Assembly: GCA_023134715.1 (NCBI GenBank)
Contig: JAGLUP010000006.1
Coordinates: 1 to 64,000, forward strand
Length of the DNA: 64,000 nt
Reading direction: 5' to 3'
Source: Candidatus Parcubacteria bacterium
GTDB taxonomy: Bacteria > Patescibacteriota > Minisyncoccia > Minisyncoccales > JAGLUP01
Part shown: one piece after another, positions 38,128-45,518 of the stretch
Position numbering within the stretch: position 1 is the first letter of the stretch
Layout: the number at the start of each line of letters is the position of its first letter
Notes under the pieces: generated by a model
Seen by the model: only the letters and a program-made list of their open reading frames with translations
What the model was told of the DNA's origin: nothing
Database searches by the model: none
Made by a program: the position numbers and the translations under genes

Positions 38128-39432
38128 TCAGCTGTGGAAAACTTTATAAATATCCCCTGCTCCCATTATTATCACTACCTCTCCTTTCTTTATATTGTTT
38201 TTTAAATAATTTTCTACTTTTTTAATGCTTGGGATATAAATTGCTTTATTATTTTTAATCGCCTTGATTAACTTTTCTGAACTTACTTTCCCCTTAGTTT
38301 TTTTATCTTCCCTGCCAGCGACATCGTAAATATCAGCAATGATTAAATTATCAATCCAATTTTCTTCTAACGCTTGAGAAAAAACTTTAACAAAATCAGG
38401 AAAAAGATGATAAGTTCTATGATATTGATGCGGCTGAAAAACACACCAAATTTTTTTGTTTAAAAATTTTTCTCTACCAGCTTTTAATGTTGCTTTTACT
38501 TCTGTCGGGTGATGAGCGTAATCGCTAACAATAACTAATGACCGATGACCGATGACCAATTTTTTAATTTCAAAACGGCGCCAGCAACCCTTATACCCTG
38601 AAAGCGCTTTAAAAAAAGTTTTATCTGGAACTTTTAGAATCCTGGCAACTGTCAAAGCGGCCAGAGCGTTATAAACATTATGCTCTCCCGGCACCTTTAA
38701 AATTCTTTCTAATTTCTGCGACTCCTTATCTTTAATAGAATAAAATTTTACCTGACCTCTGCTGTCTAATATCTTAAAAATATTTTTATCATCTTCATTT
38801 ATTACTAATACTCCATTTTTGGATAATCGTTTAATAAACTTTCTAAACGCCTTCAAAACATTTTTCAAATTTTTAAAATAATCAAGATGGTCTGCCTCAA
38901 TATTAGTTAAAACAATAATTTTAGGTAAATAATTTAAAAATGATTCCTCATATTCGCACGCCTCAATAATCAAATATTTCGACTTTCCTATTCGAAAATT
39001 TGAATTTCCGAATTCTTTTAGTTTTGTCCCTATAATAACAGTTGGATCTAATCCTGCCTTAATTAAAACCATTGCGAGCATTGAGCTTGTAGTGCTTTTG
39101 CCATGCGTTCCTGCTACAGCAATAGTAAAATGTTTTTTTGTTAAATCCCCTAACGCTTCTGGATATGTCTGGCATTTAATTCCTAATTTTCTTGCCTGCT
39201 TTAATTCAGGATTATCTTCTTGAACTGCTGGAGAATAAACAACCAAATCAATGTCTTGAGAAATATTTTTTGCTTTCTGCCCTATAAAAACTTCAGCTCC
39301 CTTTTTATCAAGCAAATCAGTAATTTCCGAGCGCGCCAAATCAGAACCGCTTACCTCGCGCCCTTTGGCTAAATAATACTGGGCTAAAGCAGAAACACCA
39401 ATCCCGCCGATACCAATAAGATGAACTCTCAT
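38128..39432 (-). CDS. murC: UDP-N-acetylmuramate-L-alanine ligase
   Basis: 434 residues. The dinucleotide-like start is IGIGGIGVSALAQYY (6-20), the ATP loop AVAGTHGKSTTSSML (107-121), and IEACEYEESFLNYLP and DYAHHPTEVKATL are typical of MurC. It adds L-Ala to UDP-MurNAc. Residues around VIGHRSLVIV near 293-299 are encoded by three copies of the heptamer ATGACCR (38538-38558), an insertion by tandem repeat. Confidence 0.96.
   Translation of the reverse strand: MRVHLIGIGGIGVSALAQYYLAKGREVSGSDLARSEITDLLDKKGAEVFIGQKAKNISQDIDLVVYSPAVQEDNPELKQARKLGIKCQTYPEALGDLTKKHFTIAVAGTHGKSTTSSMLAMVLIKAGLDPTVIIGTKLKEFGNSNFRIGKSKYLIIEACEYEESFLNYLPKIIVLTNIEADHLDYFKNLKNVLKAFRKFIKRLSKNGVLVINEDDKNIFKILDSRGQVKFYSIKDKESQKLERILKVPGEHNVYNALAALTVARILKVPDKTFFKALSGYKGCWRRFEIKKLVIGHRSLVIVSDYAHHPTEVKATLKAGREKFLNKKIWCVFQPHQYHRTYHLFPDFVKVFSQALEENWIDNLIIADIYDVAGREDKKTKGKVSSEKLIKAIKNNKAIYIPSIKKVENYLKNNIKKGEVVIIMGAGDIYKVFHS
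38538..38558. repeat. Heptanucleotide tandem repeat within murC
   Basis: atgaccg, atgaccg, atgacca: three 7-bp units in the coding sequence. Confidence 0.8.
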
Positions 39433-39523
39433 AAATTTCTAATTTCTAATTTCTAATTTTCAAACTATTTAGAAATTAATTCATTGAAAATTTAATAGAA
39501 ATTGAAAATTGAAAATTGAAAAT
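39433..39523. repeat. About 90-bp dispersed repeat with heptamer ends, copy 1
   Basis: Three TTTCTAA units, then ttttcaaactatttagaaat, ttaattcattgaaaatttaa, and three TTGAAAA units. The second copy at 62573-62688 shares almost every base of the central part. It lies directly upstream of murC. Confidence 0.85.
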
Positions 39524-39544
39524 TTTAAGCTTGATACTTGGGTT

Positions 39545-40129
39545 TTAACTACCCAATAACGCACTTTCTAAAATAGTATAAGTTGTTCCTCCTCTTTTAA
39601 GCTGGCTTTCCATTACTTCAATTGAATTTATGTCAAATTTTAATGAAATTTCTTTTTCAACTACTGGTCTTTCTTCTGGATTAATCTGCTTCCACTGCCA
39701 GGCCCTAATCCTTCCCAAAGTAATATGAGGAGAAAAAGCTCTTCCCTCTTTATTCTTAAATCCGCTGTTCTCAGATTCTAACAAAATCATTTCTAAACCA
39801 GTTTTTAATTTAGCTAATTCTTGGCTTTTTTCTCCTGTCGCCCATATCATTCGCGGAGGCATTTTTTCAGGAGGGCCGTAGCAAATTTTAGTTAAATTTA
39901 AAGAAAATGGCTCTTGCTTTTGAACTATTGATTTTGTTAATTGACAAATTTCAACTATTTCATCGTCTTGAACATATCCGAGAAAAGCTAAAGTAATATG
40001 TAAATTATCTTTTCTTGTCCAACGCATTGGACTAATATCAAAAGAGCTCTCAATCTCCTCTTGCTCAAAAGCCAATTTCTTTTTTATATCTTCCGGCAAA
40101 TTTATAGCAATAAATACTCTATGTTTCAT
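39545..40129 (-). CDS. thpR: RNA 2',3'-cyclic phosphodiesterase (2'-5' RNA ligase family)
   Basis: 194 residues. The two HxTx motifs of the 2H superfamily are HITLAFLG (about 45-52) and HITLGRIR (about 136-143). RVFIAINLPEDIKKKL at the start is typical. The enzyme opens 2',3'-cyclic phosphates on RNA. It forms a single unit upstream of the murC region. Confidence 0.93.
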   Translation of the reverse strand: MKHRVFIAINLPEDIKKKLAFEQEEIESSFDISPMRWTRKDNLHITLAFLGYVQDDEIVEICQLTKSIVQKQEPFSLNLTKICYGPPEKMPPRMIWATGEKSQELAKLKTGLEMILLESENSGFKNKEGRAFSPHITLGRIRAWQWKQINPEERPVVEKEISLKFDINSIEVMESQLKRGGTTYTILESALLGS

Positions 40130-40180
40130 AAATCAACTAAATTTTACCACAAATCCCAACCAAATCAAAATCCTGCTAAA

Positions 40181-40207
40181 AACCCACGGAGCTAAGCTCC
40201 GTGGGTT
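40181..40207 (-). repeat. Extended GGAGCTWAGCTCC palindrome
   Basis: aacccacggagctaagctccgtgggtt is a perfect 27-bp inverted repeat sharing the AGCTWAGCT core of the copies in prfB and pgk. It could act as a terminator-like hairpin between thpR and the next, divergent gene. Confidence 0.7.
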
Positions 40208-40231
40208 ATACTCTTAATAACAAATAAAAAT

Positions 40232-40260
40232 TTGACAAAACATGAATAATTTAGTAGTAT
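40232..40260 (+). promoter_or_regulatory. Sigma-70 type promoter
   Basis: TTGACA (40232-40237) and TAGTAT (40255-40260) have a 17-bp spacer. Confidence 0.83.
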
Positions 40261-40273
40261 TTCTAATAGTTCA

Positions 40274-40306
40274 ATGAAAAGGACAGAATTGTTCTTTGAG
40301 AATTAA
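40274..40306 (+). promoter_or_regulatory. Leader with short frame and boxA-like motif
   Basis: The 10-codon frame MKRTELFFEN starts at ATG 40274. The boxA-like tgttctttgagaatt occupies 40290-40304 and is close to the Bacillus rRNA boxA. The downstream gene starts at 40326. Confidence 0.45.
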
Positions 40307-40325
40307 ATAAACGAGATGAATAAAA

Positions 40326-40805
40326 ATGGAAAAACGTGAAACAATTATGGAAGCATTGAAAAGCATGGAAAATATAATAAAAGATATTAAGACTGCTGTA
40401 CAGGAAGACGATCTAAATGGCCTTGAGGTACATTTAAAAACTTTTGCAACAGAAATTTCAAAAATAAGCCCGGTAGTTGCTCCTGTGATAGAAGAGTTAC
40501 TTCAAGAATATGGATCTTCTATGAAGCCAATTTTTGATGAATTGATAAAAGCAATAGCAAAGGCTAAGGGCTATGGATATGAAAAAGCAACAGAAATTAT
40601 TGAAAAAACATCTGTGCAAGCGGAACTACACAATAAAGTTCTGGCTGAGCATTACTTCAAGAAAGTAGAAATATTGATGAATGCAGGGTTTGATAGAGAG
40701 GAAGCCATGAGCATACTTCTTTTAGAAATATTAAGCCAAAAACAATCAGAATGCCAGAGTTTGAAGGGTATTTCTCAGATAATACGAGCAAGACCTGAAA
40801 ACTAA
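40326..40805 (+). CDS. Orphan helical protein
   Basis: 159 residues of unrecognised family, soluble and mainly helical (TIMEALKSMENIIKDIKTAV, VIEELLQEYGSSMKPIFDEL, ILMNAGFDREEAMSILLLEI). There are no cysteines that would suggest metal binding apart from one near the end. It is an isolated plus-strand unit with promoter, boxA-like leader and terminator. Confidence 0.65.
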   Translation: MEKRETIMEALKSMENIIKDIKTAVQEDDLNGLEVHLKTFATEISKISPVVAPVIEELLQEYGSSMKPIFDELIKAIAKAKGYGYEKATEIIEKTSVQAELHNKVLAEHYFKKVEILMNAGFDREEAMSILLLEILSQKQSECQSLKGISQIIRARPEN

Positions 40806-40848
40806 TTTTTCATGAATTTCTGAAAATTAGGAATATTATAATAAACCA

Positions 40849-40879
40849 GAGTAAATCAATGATTTACTCTATTTTTTTA
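40849..40879 (+). terminator. Terminator of the 159-residue orphan gene
   Basis: The stem AGAGTAAAT/ATTTACTCT with loop CAATG is followed by ATTTTTTT. Confidence 0.88.
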
Positions 40880-40891
40880 GTATAAAATGAA

Positions 40892-41413
40892 TTATTTTTC
40901 AGAATCTTCCTTGCCCGCCGTAGTCACGCTTGGCGGGACGGAAGAGGGTTTCTTTTTTTCTTCAGTTTTTGGCTCCTCTTTTAATTTTTGCTTTGGCTTC
41001 TCCTTGACTTCTGTTTTAGTTTCCTTCGCTTCTGTTTTTTGTTCTTCTTTTTTCTCTGGTTTCCCTTTAACTTCAGGTTCTTTTGTTTCAGGTTTTACAC
41101 CTGCCTGCTCTTTTGGTTTTTCTTGCTCCTCGCCCTCTTTCACCTTTTTCTTTTTATGGACAGGTATCTTTTTCCCTTCTATTACTTTTTCTGTAATTAA
41201 TAAATTATGAACTGTATCTGAACATTTGGCGCCAACTGACAGCCAATACTTAATCCGTTCTGCCTTAAGGTTTCTTTTTTTGGTTAAAGGATTATAAAAA
41301 CCGAGTATCTCTAAAAACCTGCCTGTTTGAGGCGCGTTTCCTTTGTTGCAAACCACTATTCGAAAAAACGGTTGATTCTTTTTTCCTGTTCTTAAAAATC
41401 TTATTGAAAGCAT
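40892..41413 (-). CDS. rpsP: 30S ribosomal protein S16 with long charged tail
   Basis: 173 residues; the S16 core is the first 80 (MLSIRFLRTGKKNQPFFRIV, GRFLEILGFYNPLTKK). The rest is a Lys/Glu-rich disordered extension (VKEGEEQEKPKEQAGVKPE to KTEEKKKPSS) about as long as the core. Long tails of this sort occur in several reduced genomes; the function is unclear. It is followed on the minus strand by no further ribosomal gene. Confidence 0.95.
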   Translation of the reverse strand: MLSIRFLRTGKKNQPFFRIVVCNKGNAPQTGRFLEILGFYNPLTKKRNLKAERIKYWLSVGAKCSDTVHNLLITEKVIEGKKIPVHKKKKVKEGEEQEKPKEQAGVKPETKEPEVKGKPEKKEEQKTEAKETKTEVKEKPKQKLKEEPKTEEKKKPSSVPPSVTTAGKEDSEK

Positions 41414-41435
41414 AAATTTATGATTTATATTCTAA

Positions 41436-42131
41436 TTAATTATTCCAATTTTTAACTTTAAGCGCGTTTTGCGCTGCTGAATCCTCTGCTTCTTGCTTTG
41501 AAGAACCCTTTCCTTTGGCTATTAATTTATTTCGCAAAAATACTCCGACAACAAAATGTTTAAGATGATCCGGCCCCCATTGTTTTAAAACCTTATAATT
41601 AGGAGTAATTCTTGCTGTTTCTTGCGCCTTTTCCTGAAAACAACTTTTAGCGTCTTTAAAAAGATTTTCTTTAATAATACGAGGAAGCTCTTTTATCAGA
41701 TATTGTTCTATAAATTTTTTAGCAGAATTATAACCGGAATCAAGGAAAAACGCGCCAATAAACGCTTCAAAGGTATCAGCTAAAATATATTGGCGGGCTT
41801 TGCCAGTATCTTTCGCTTCTCCGTGAGAAAGCAGTAAGAAATTATCAAATTTAATATCAGAAGCAACCTTTGCCAAGATATTAGTATTAACTAAAGCCGC
41901 GCGCCAATTGGTCAATTCCCCTTCTGCTTTTTCAGGATAATTCTGATAAAGATAATTTGTAACAATCAATTCTAATACTGCGTCTCCTAAAAATTCCAAT
42001 CGTTCATTATGGTCTAAATGAAAATCTGGATTCTCGTTTAAGTAAGAGCGATGGATAAACGCCTGAGTTAATAAATCCTTATTTTTAAATTTAATATTAA
42101 ACTCTTTTTCTAAAGGTGAAAAATCTTTCAT
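41436..42131 (-). CDS. rnc: Ribonuclease III
   Basis: 231 residues. The catalytic signature is NERLEFLGDAVLELIV (42-57), the second acidic site ILADTFEAFIGAFFLD, and a C-terminal dsRNA-binding domain ends in GKGSSKQEAEDSAAQNAL. It cuts double-stranded RNA, including rRNA precursors and hairpin leaders like those in this window. It is part of a run nusB-rnc-rpsP. Confidence 0.96.
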   Translation of the reverse strand: MKDFSPLEKEFNIKFKNKDLLTQAFIHRSYLNENPDFHLDHNERLEFLGDAVLELIVTNYLYQNYPEKAEGELTNWRAALVNTNILAKVASDIKFDNFLLLSHGEAKDTGKARQYILADTFEAFIGAFFLDSGYNSAKKFIEQYLIKELPRIIKENLFKDAKSCFQEKAQETARITPNYKVLKQWGPDHLKHFVVGVFLRNKLIAKGKGSSKQEAEDSAAQNALKVKNWNN

Positions 42132-42142
42132 TTGTTTGGAAT

Positions 42143-42571
42143 TTAAGATTTGCTATTTAATTCTTTATATACTGTTCCCAGAACACCGTTAATAAATCTG
42201 CTTGAGGATTCTCCTCCAAAAGATTTAGCTAATTCAATTGCTTCATTGATCGCCACCTTGGGAGGCACCTCTTCTTTATCGCTGTATAAAAGCTCATAAA
42301 GTCCTAATCGCAAGATATTTCTATCTATAATTGTTATTTGTTCTACTGGCCATTCCGGAGCGGCTTTTTCAATAATTTTATCAATTTGAGAAATATGTTT
42401 TTTTACTCCTTCCATTAATTTTAAAACAAAATCAGAACTTTCAAGTCCGGGTCCCAGTTCTTTAATATTACGCTCAACAATTTTTTTTAAAGAATCTTTT
42501 TTTTTACCAAAAAAATCCCACTCGTATAAACTTTGCATTACTATAGAACGTGATAAATGTCTACTTGCCAT
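42143..42571 (-). CDS. nusB: Transcription antitermination protein NusB
   Basis: 142 residues, all-helical. The arginine-rich start is [19 protein letters not shown]; later [15 protein letters not shown] and [30 protein letters not shown] are diagnostic. It binds boxA RNA together with S10. Its presence matters because several orphan-gene leaders here carry boxA-like motifs. Confidence 0.95.
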   Translation of the reverse strand: MASRHLSRSIVMQSLYEWDFFGKKKDSLKKIVERNIKELGPGLESSDFVLKLMEGVKKHISQIDKIIEKAAPEWPVEQITIIDRNILRLGLYELLYSDKEEVPPKVAINEAIELAKSFGGESSSRFINGVLGTVYKELNSKS

Positions 42572-42740
42572 ATTCCTTCGCCCTCTCGGGCTCAGTCAAA
42601 TTAAAAATTATGCCGATTTCATCGAGCATCCTCGACAAAGTCGGGAAAAGTGAAAAATTAAAAGTTATAATACCGACCAAATTAAAAAAATAAAATTTTA
42701 GATTTTACTCTATCGTTTTTCATTTTTCATTTTCTATTTT
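42572..42740. repeat. Intergenic stretch with palindrome and heptamer-like runs
   Basis: The 169 bp between nusB and rpmF contain a small palindromic patch (catcctcgacaaagtcggg) and the run ttttcatttttcattttct of tandem 7-bp type. I see no gene. Confidence 0.5.
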
Positions 42741-43028
42741 TCATTTCTTAGATAGTTGTTCCATGCTTAATGCTCCCTCGTCTTTGGCTTTTTCTTTTTT
42801 ATGCACTGCCATTTCTTTTTCTTTTTGTTTCTTTTCTTTCTTGGTTAATTTAGCTAAAACATCAATTACCTCTTTGCCTTTATAAAAACCACAGCTCCAA
42901 CATACAGTATGAGGTTTTACCGGTTTTCCGCACTTTGGACACTTAATTAAAAGCGGCGCTTTTAAATTAATATGCGACCTTCTTTGATTTCTTCTTGATT
43001 TTGTTTTTCTTTGCTTTGGAACCGCCAT
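42741..43028 (-). CDS. rpmF: 50S ribosomal protein L32 with extended tail
   Basis: 95 residues from the ATG at 43028 (MAVPKQRKTKSRRNQRRSH). The zinc ribbon is CPKCG with CWSCGFYKG. A lysine-rich C-terminal extension of about 35 residues is unusual for L32 (normally about 60). The N-terminal block is the family signature. Confidence 0.95.
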   Translation of the reverse strand: MAVPKQRKTKSRRNQRRSHINLKAPLLIKCPKCGKPVKPHTVCWSCGFYKGKEVIDVLAKLTKKEKKQKEKEMAVHKKEKAKDEGALSMEQLSKK

Positions 43029-43090
43029 AAACAATTTATTTAATTCCTTTTTACTTTACCAAAAAAATAATAATTATGCAAGCTTTTGAA

Positions 43091-43116
43091 AATAAAAAAG
43101 GCGAAATTCATCCGCC
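43091..43116 (-). terminator. Terminator overlapping the stop codon, unit 1
   Basis: On the minus strand, GGCGGATGAATTTCGCC is followed by TTTTTTATTTT. The TGA stop of the 43108-43509 gene lies in the hairpin. The same hairpin ends three further small genes upstream. Confidence 0.82.
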
Positions 43117-43509
43117 CTTTAATTTTTCATCTACTTTTTTGGCACTCCAATAAATGTAAGTTAGCCTCATGTCTGCGCTTTCTTTCCCTTCAGGTTCTTG
43201 AATTTCAAAAGGATCCCCTAAAAATTCTTCAAACCACTGGATTACTCTCCCTCTCAATTCATCATCTCCTGAAATAGACATTGTGTAGAATTCCATTCCT
43301 GAAACTTGCTTCCTGTCTGGAAAAGACCATGAAAAAACGCCTTTAACAATGTTAAAATGTATTAACTCACACCTTTCTGTTTTTTTGCTCTCTATTATCG
43401 TCTTTTCAAAAAAACTACTCAATGTGCCATCCTTTACAACAACCACAGTAAGTCCTAATAAAGCTTTTTTAACTTCCCTTTTGTTCAATCCTCGTATTCT
43501 CATTTTCAT
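43108..43509 (-). CDS. Orphan protein, paralog of the neighbour at 43759
   Basis: 133 residues of unrecognised family. It shares the plan and the C-terminus (W-F-E-E-F-L-G-D-P, then YIYWSAKKVDEKLKGG) with the protein at 43759-44160. Predicted mixed alpha/beta, no membrane segment. The better start is the second ATG at 43503, because GAGGTAA lies next to the first. It is a cassette gene with its own promoter (43558-43585). Confidence 0.68.
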   Translation of the reverse strand: MKMRIRGLNKREVKKALLGLTVVVVKDGTLSSFFEKTIIESKKTERCELIHFNIVKGVFSWSFPDRKQVSGMEFYTMSISGDDELRGRVIQWFEEFLGDPFEIQEPEGKESADMRLTYIYWSAKKVDEKLKGG

Positions 43510-43557
43510 TTACCTCATATTTTATTGTTAATATACTTTTTAACAATTAACAATTCC

Positions 43558-43585
43558 ACATTATCAAACTCTACAAAAAAGTCAA
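43558..43585 (-). promoter_or_regulatory. Cassette promoter, unit 1
   Basis: TTGACT (43580-43585) and TAATGT (43558-43563) are 16 bp apart. The same promoter and leader recur in front of the next three small genes. Confidence 0.8.
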
Positions 43586-43602
43586 ATAAACCAAAAATAA
43601 AA

Positions 43603-43636
43603 TAACAAATCTCGCCGATCGACCTACTTTGTTACG
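43603..43636. repeat. CGTAACAAA hairpin element, copy 3
   Basis: taacaaatctcgccgatcga then cctactttgttacg, about 20 bp upstream of the cassette promoter. Confidence 0.85.
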
Positions 43637-43681
43637 CCAAATTAAACAATTATTTGAACAACTAAATTTTTATAAAATAAA

Positions 43682-43722
43682 AAAAGGTTCAATTTCCCGC
43701 GATCGTCGAAAGTTGAACCCTT
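43682..43722 (-). terminator. GTTCAA/CGATCG hairpin terminator, unit 1/2 boundary
   Basis: GGGTTCAACTTTC/GGGAAATTGAACC with CGATCG in the loop, followed by TTTTTTTATTTT on the minus strand. Confidence 0.85.
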
Positions 43723-43750
43723 TTTAATAATATCAAACTCTAATAAAAAA

Positions 43751-43767
43751 GGCGAAATTCATCCGCC
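43751..43767 (-). terminator. Stop-overlapping terminator, unit 2
   Basis: The GGCGGATGAATTTCGCC hairpin is followed by TTTTTTATTA. It contains the TGA of the 43759 gene. Confidence 0.8.
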
Positions 43768-44160
43768 TTTTAATTTTTCATCTACTTTTTTGGCACTCCA
43801 ATAGATATAATCCTGTTCTCCGCTTATTTCTCCTTTAATTTCTTGAATTTCAAGAGGGTCTCCTAAAAATTCTTCAAACCATTTTATTACTTTTCCTTTC
43901 AGTAATTGATCTCCTGCGATAGACATTATATAAAATTCCATTCCTATCAGCCACCCTCCACTCGGAAAAGCCCGCATTAAAATGCCTTTTTTGACAATCT
44001 CAAAGCATATTGTCTCCTCGTTTTCTGTTTCCTCGTTTTCTATTATCTCCTTTTCAAAAAGACTTTTACATATGGAGCCCTCAGCTCCAGTGACCACAAT
44101 AAGCCGAGACAAAGCATCTTTAATTTCCTTTTCATCTAATCCTTGTATTTTCATTTTCAT
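43759..44160 (-). CDS. Orphan protein, paralog of the neighbour at 43108
   Basis: 133 residues. It begins MKMKIQGLDEKEIKDALSRL and is clearly related to the 43108 protein over its full length (for example GMEFYxMSIxGD and the last 17 residues). A tandem duplication of the whole cassette, including promoter and hairpins, is the simplest origin. GAGGTGA abuts the first ATG, so the second ATG (44154) may be used. Function unknown. Confidence 0.68.
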   Translation of the reverse strand: MKMKIQGLDEKEIKDALSRLIVVTGAEGSICKSLFEKEIIENEETENEETICFEIVKKGILMRAFPSGGWLIGMEFYIMSIAGDQLLKGKVIKWFEEFLGDPLEIQEIKGEISGEQDYIYWSAKKVDEKLKGG

Positions 44161-44206
44161 TCACCTCATATTCTATTTGTAATATTGCTACTTTTTTAAT
44201 AATTTC

Positions 44207-44234
44207 ATCTTATCAGTCCCCGCCAAAAAGTCAA
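44207..44234 (-). promoter_or_regulatory. Cassette promoter, unit 2
   Basis: TTGACT (44229-44234) and TAAGAT (44207-44212) have a 16-bp spacer. Confidence 0.8.
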
Positions 44235-44251
44235 ATAAACTGGAAATAAAA

Positions 44252-44285
44252 TAACAAATCTCGCCGATCGACCTACTTTGTTACG
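44252..44285. repeat. CGTAACAAA hairpin element, copy 4
   Basis: Same arms and CGATCG core as copy 3, 17 bp upstream of the promoter. Confidence 0.85.
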
Positions 44286-44329
44286 CCAAATTAAACAATT
44301 ATTTAAATAACTAAATTTTTGCGAAATAA

Positions 44330-44368
44330 AAAAGGTTCAACTTCCCGCGATCGTCGAAAGTTGAACCT
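44330..44368 (-). terminator. GTTCAA/CGATCG hairpin terminator, unit 2/3 boundary
   Basis: GGTTCAACTTTC/GGGAAGTTGAACC encloses gacgatcgc and is followed by TTTTTTATTTCG. Confidence 0.85.
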
Positions 44369-44495
44369 CTTGTTTCATTGTCTTACTTTAATTTTACGAC
44401 ACCTGTAGATTCTGTTAAGTGGATTTATAAATCCGCCCAACAAAATTTATCCTAAATCATCGACGGCCGTGGATGAAATAGGATAAAATAAAAAA

Positions 44496-44512
44496 GGCGA
44501 AATTCATCCGCC
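44496..44512 (-). terminator. GGCGGATGAATTTCGCC terminator, unit 3
   Basis: The same hairpin as in units 1 and 2, with a T-rich tail, 8 bp after the stop of the 57-residue gene. Confidence 0.78.
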
Positions 44513-44519
44513 TGATTTT

Positions 44520-44693
44520 TTACCTAAGAACTCTTCCGTCTGTTTCTGTTAATTTATCTAGAAACTCTCTTGCTTTTTCCTCACTAGTTTGAATAAATTC
44601 TGTAGTCTTTAGTACTAGAGGTGGATCAAATCTACTGCCCCGTGTCCGTGTTTTATGATGTAATCTTTCATAATCTGCTTCATTCATTTTCAT
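44520..44693 (-). CDS. Small orphan protein in a cassette
   Basis: 57 residues from ATG 44693 (or 51 codons after the second Met at 44687) to TAA. It reads MKMNEADYERLHHKTRTRG, then a Phe/Pro-containing middle and a helix EFIQTSEEKAREFLDKL. There are no family motifs. It shares the leader, promoter and terminator type of the neighbouring units, which supports expression. Confidence 0.6.
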   Translation of the reverse strand: MKMNEADYERLHHKTRTRGSRFDPPLVLKTTEFIQTSEEKAREFLDKLTETDGRVLR

Positions 44694-44741
44694 TTACCTC
44701 ATATTTTATTGTTAATATACTTTTTAACAATTAACAATTCC

Positions 44742-44769
44742 ACATTATCAAACTCTACAAAAAAGTCAA
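44742..44769 (-). promoter_or_regulatory. Cassette promoter, unit 3
   Basis: TTGACT (44764-44769) and TAATGT (44742-44747), 16-bp spacer, nearly identical to unit 1. It lies in the gene-free stretch 44694-45022. Confidence 0.8.
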
Positions 44770-44788
44770 ATAAACTGGAAATAAACAA

Positions 44789-44822
44789 TAACAAATCTCG
44801 CCGATCGACCTACTTTGTTACG
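44789..44822. repeat. CGTAACAAA hairpin element, copy 5
   Basis: Arms and CGATCG core as in copies 3 and 4, 19 bp upstream of the promoter. Confidence 0.85.
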
Positions 44823-44894
44823 CTAAATTAAACAATTATTATTGAACAATTATTTAAACAACTAAATTTTTACGGAATAAAAATACAGAATGAA

Positions 44895-44936
44895 AAAAAG
44901 GGTTCAATTTCCGACGATCGGCAAAAGTTGAACCCA
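44895..44936 (-). terminator. GTTCAA/CGATCG hairpin, unit 3/4 boundary
   Basis: GGGTTCAACTTTT/GGAAATTGAACCC with a CGATCG core and a TTTTTTTC tail on the minus strand. Confidence 0.82.
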
Positions 44937-44993
44937 TTAAAATTTCACTTAAATCGTCCATCACGAATGGATGAAATAGGATAAAATAAAAAA

Positions 44994-45010
44994 GGCGAAA
45001 TTCATCCGCC
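44994..45010 (-). terminator. GGCGGATGAATTTCGCC terminator, unit 4
   Basis: Same hairpin as the other units, 12 bp after the stop of the coiled-coil gene, with a TTTTTTATTTT tail. Confidence 0.8.
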
Positions 45011-45022
45011 CCATAAGATAAT

Positions 45023-45334
45023 TTAGTCAAAACCAAAAAAATCATTAATTTTCTCTACTTGTTCGTCTGTAAATTGCTGATCAGGTTCATACGTTTCAAC
45101 AGTTTTTGTTAACGCAATCAATTCTTTCTCTAATTCTTCAATCCTTTCGCTTAATATTTCTATTTCTTGATTGGTTCCTTTCAGTTTTTGCTCCATCTCC
45201 TCTATGTTCTTATCTCTTATATCCAATTCTCCTACTATTAGCACATTAACGGTATCGACGATCTCTTCAATTACTTTTTTTATGTCCTCAAATGACGTAA
45301 AGTCACCAAAAATAATTTTTTTCAAATTTCCCAC
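45023..45334 (-). CDS. Orphan coiled-coil protein
   Basis: 103 residues with a GTG start at 45334; GGGGTGA lies 7 bp before it. A clear coiled coil fills the middle (RDKNIEEMEQKLKGTNQEIE and ILSERIEELEKELIALTKTV). The C-terminus is acidic and aromatic (EKINDFFGFD). It is the fourth member of the cassette series. No function can be assigned. Confidence 0.68.
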   Translation of the reverse strand: MGNLKKIIFGDFTSFEDIKKVIEEIVDTVNVLIVGELDIRDKNIEEMEQKLKGTNQEIEILSERIEELEKELIALTKTVETYEPDQQFTDEQVEKINDFFGFD

Positions 45335-45386
45335 TTTGATTCACCCCATATTCTTTTTTTAATATTGCTACTTTTTTAGTAATTCC

Positions 45387-45414
45387 ACATTATCAAACTC
45401 TACAAAAAAGTCAA
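45387..45414 (-). promoter_or_regulatory. Cassette promoter, unit 4
   Basis: TTGACT (45409-45414) and TAATGT (45387-45392), 16-bp spacer. Confidence 0.8.
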
Positions 45415-45431
45415 ATAAACTGGAAATAAAA

Positions 45432-45465
45432 TAACAAATCCTGCCGATCGACCTACTTTGTTACG
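45432..45465. repeat. CGTAACAAA hairpin element, copy 6
   Basis: Same element with one base change (ctgccgatcg in place of tcgccgatcg), 17 bp upstream of the promoter. Confidence 0.85.
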
Positions 45466-45518
45466 CTAAATTAAAAAATTATTATTGAACAATTTAAATA
45501 ACTAAATTTTTGCGAAAT

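Noticed and set aside
44854-45045. A 63-codon minus-strand frame between two cassettes
   Set aside because: It spans a terminator, repeat DNA and the end of the coiled-coil gene; no ribosome binding site.
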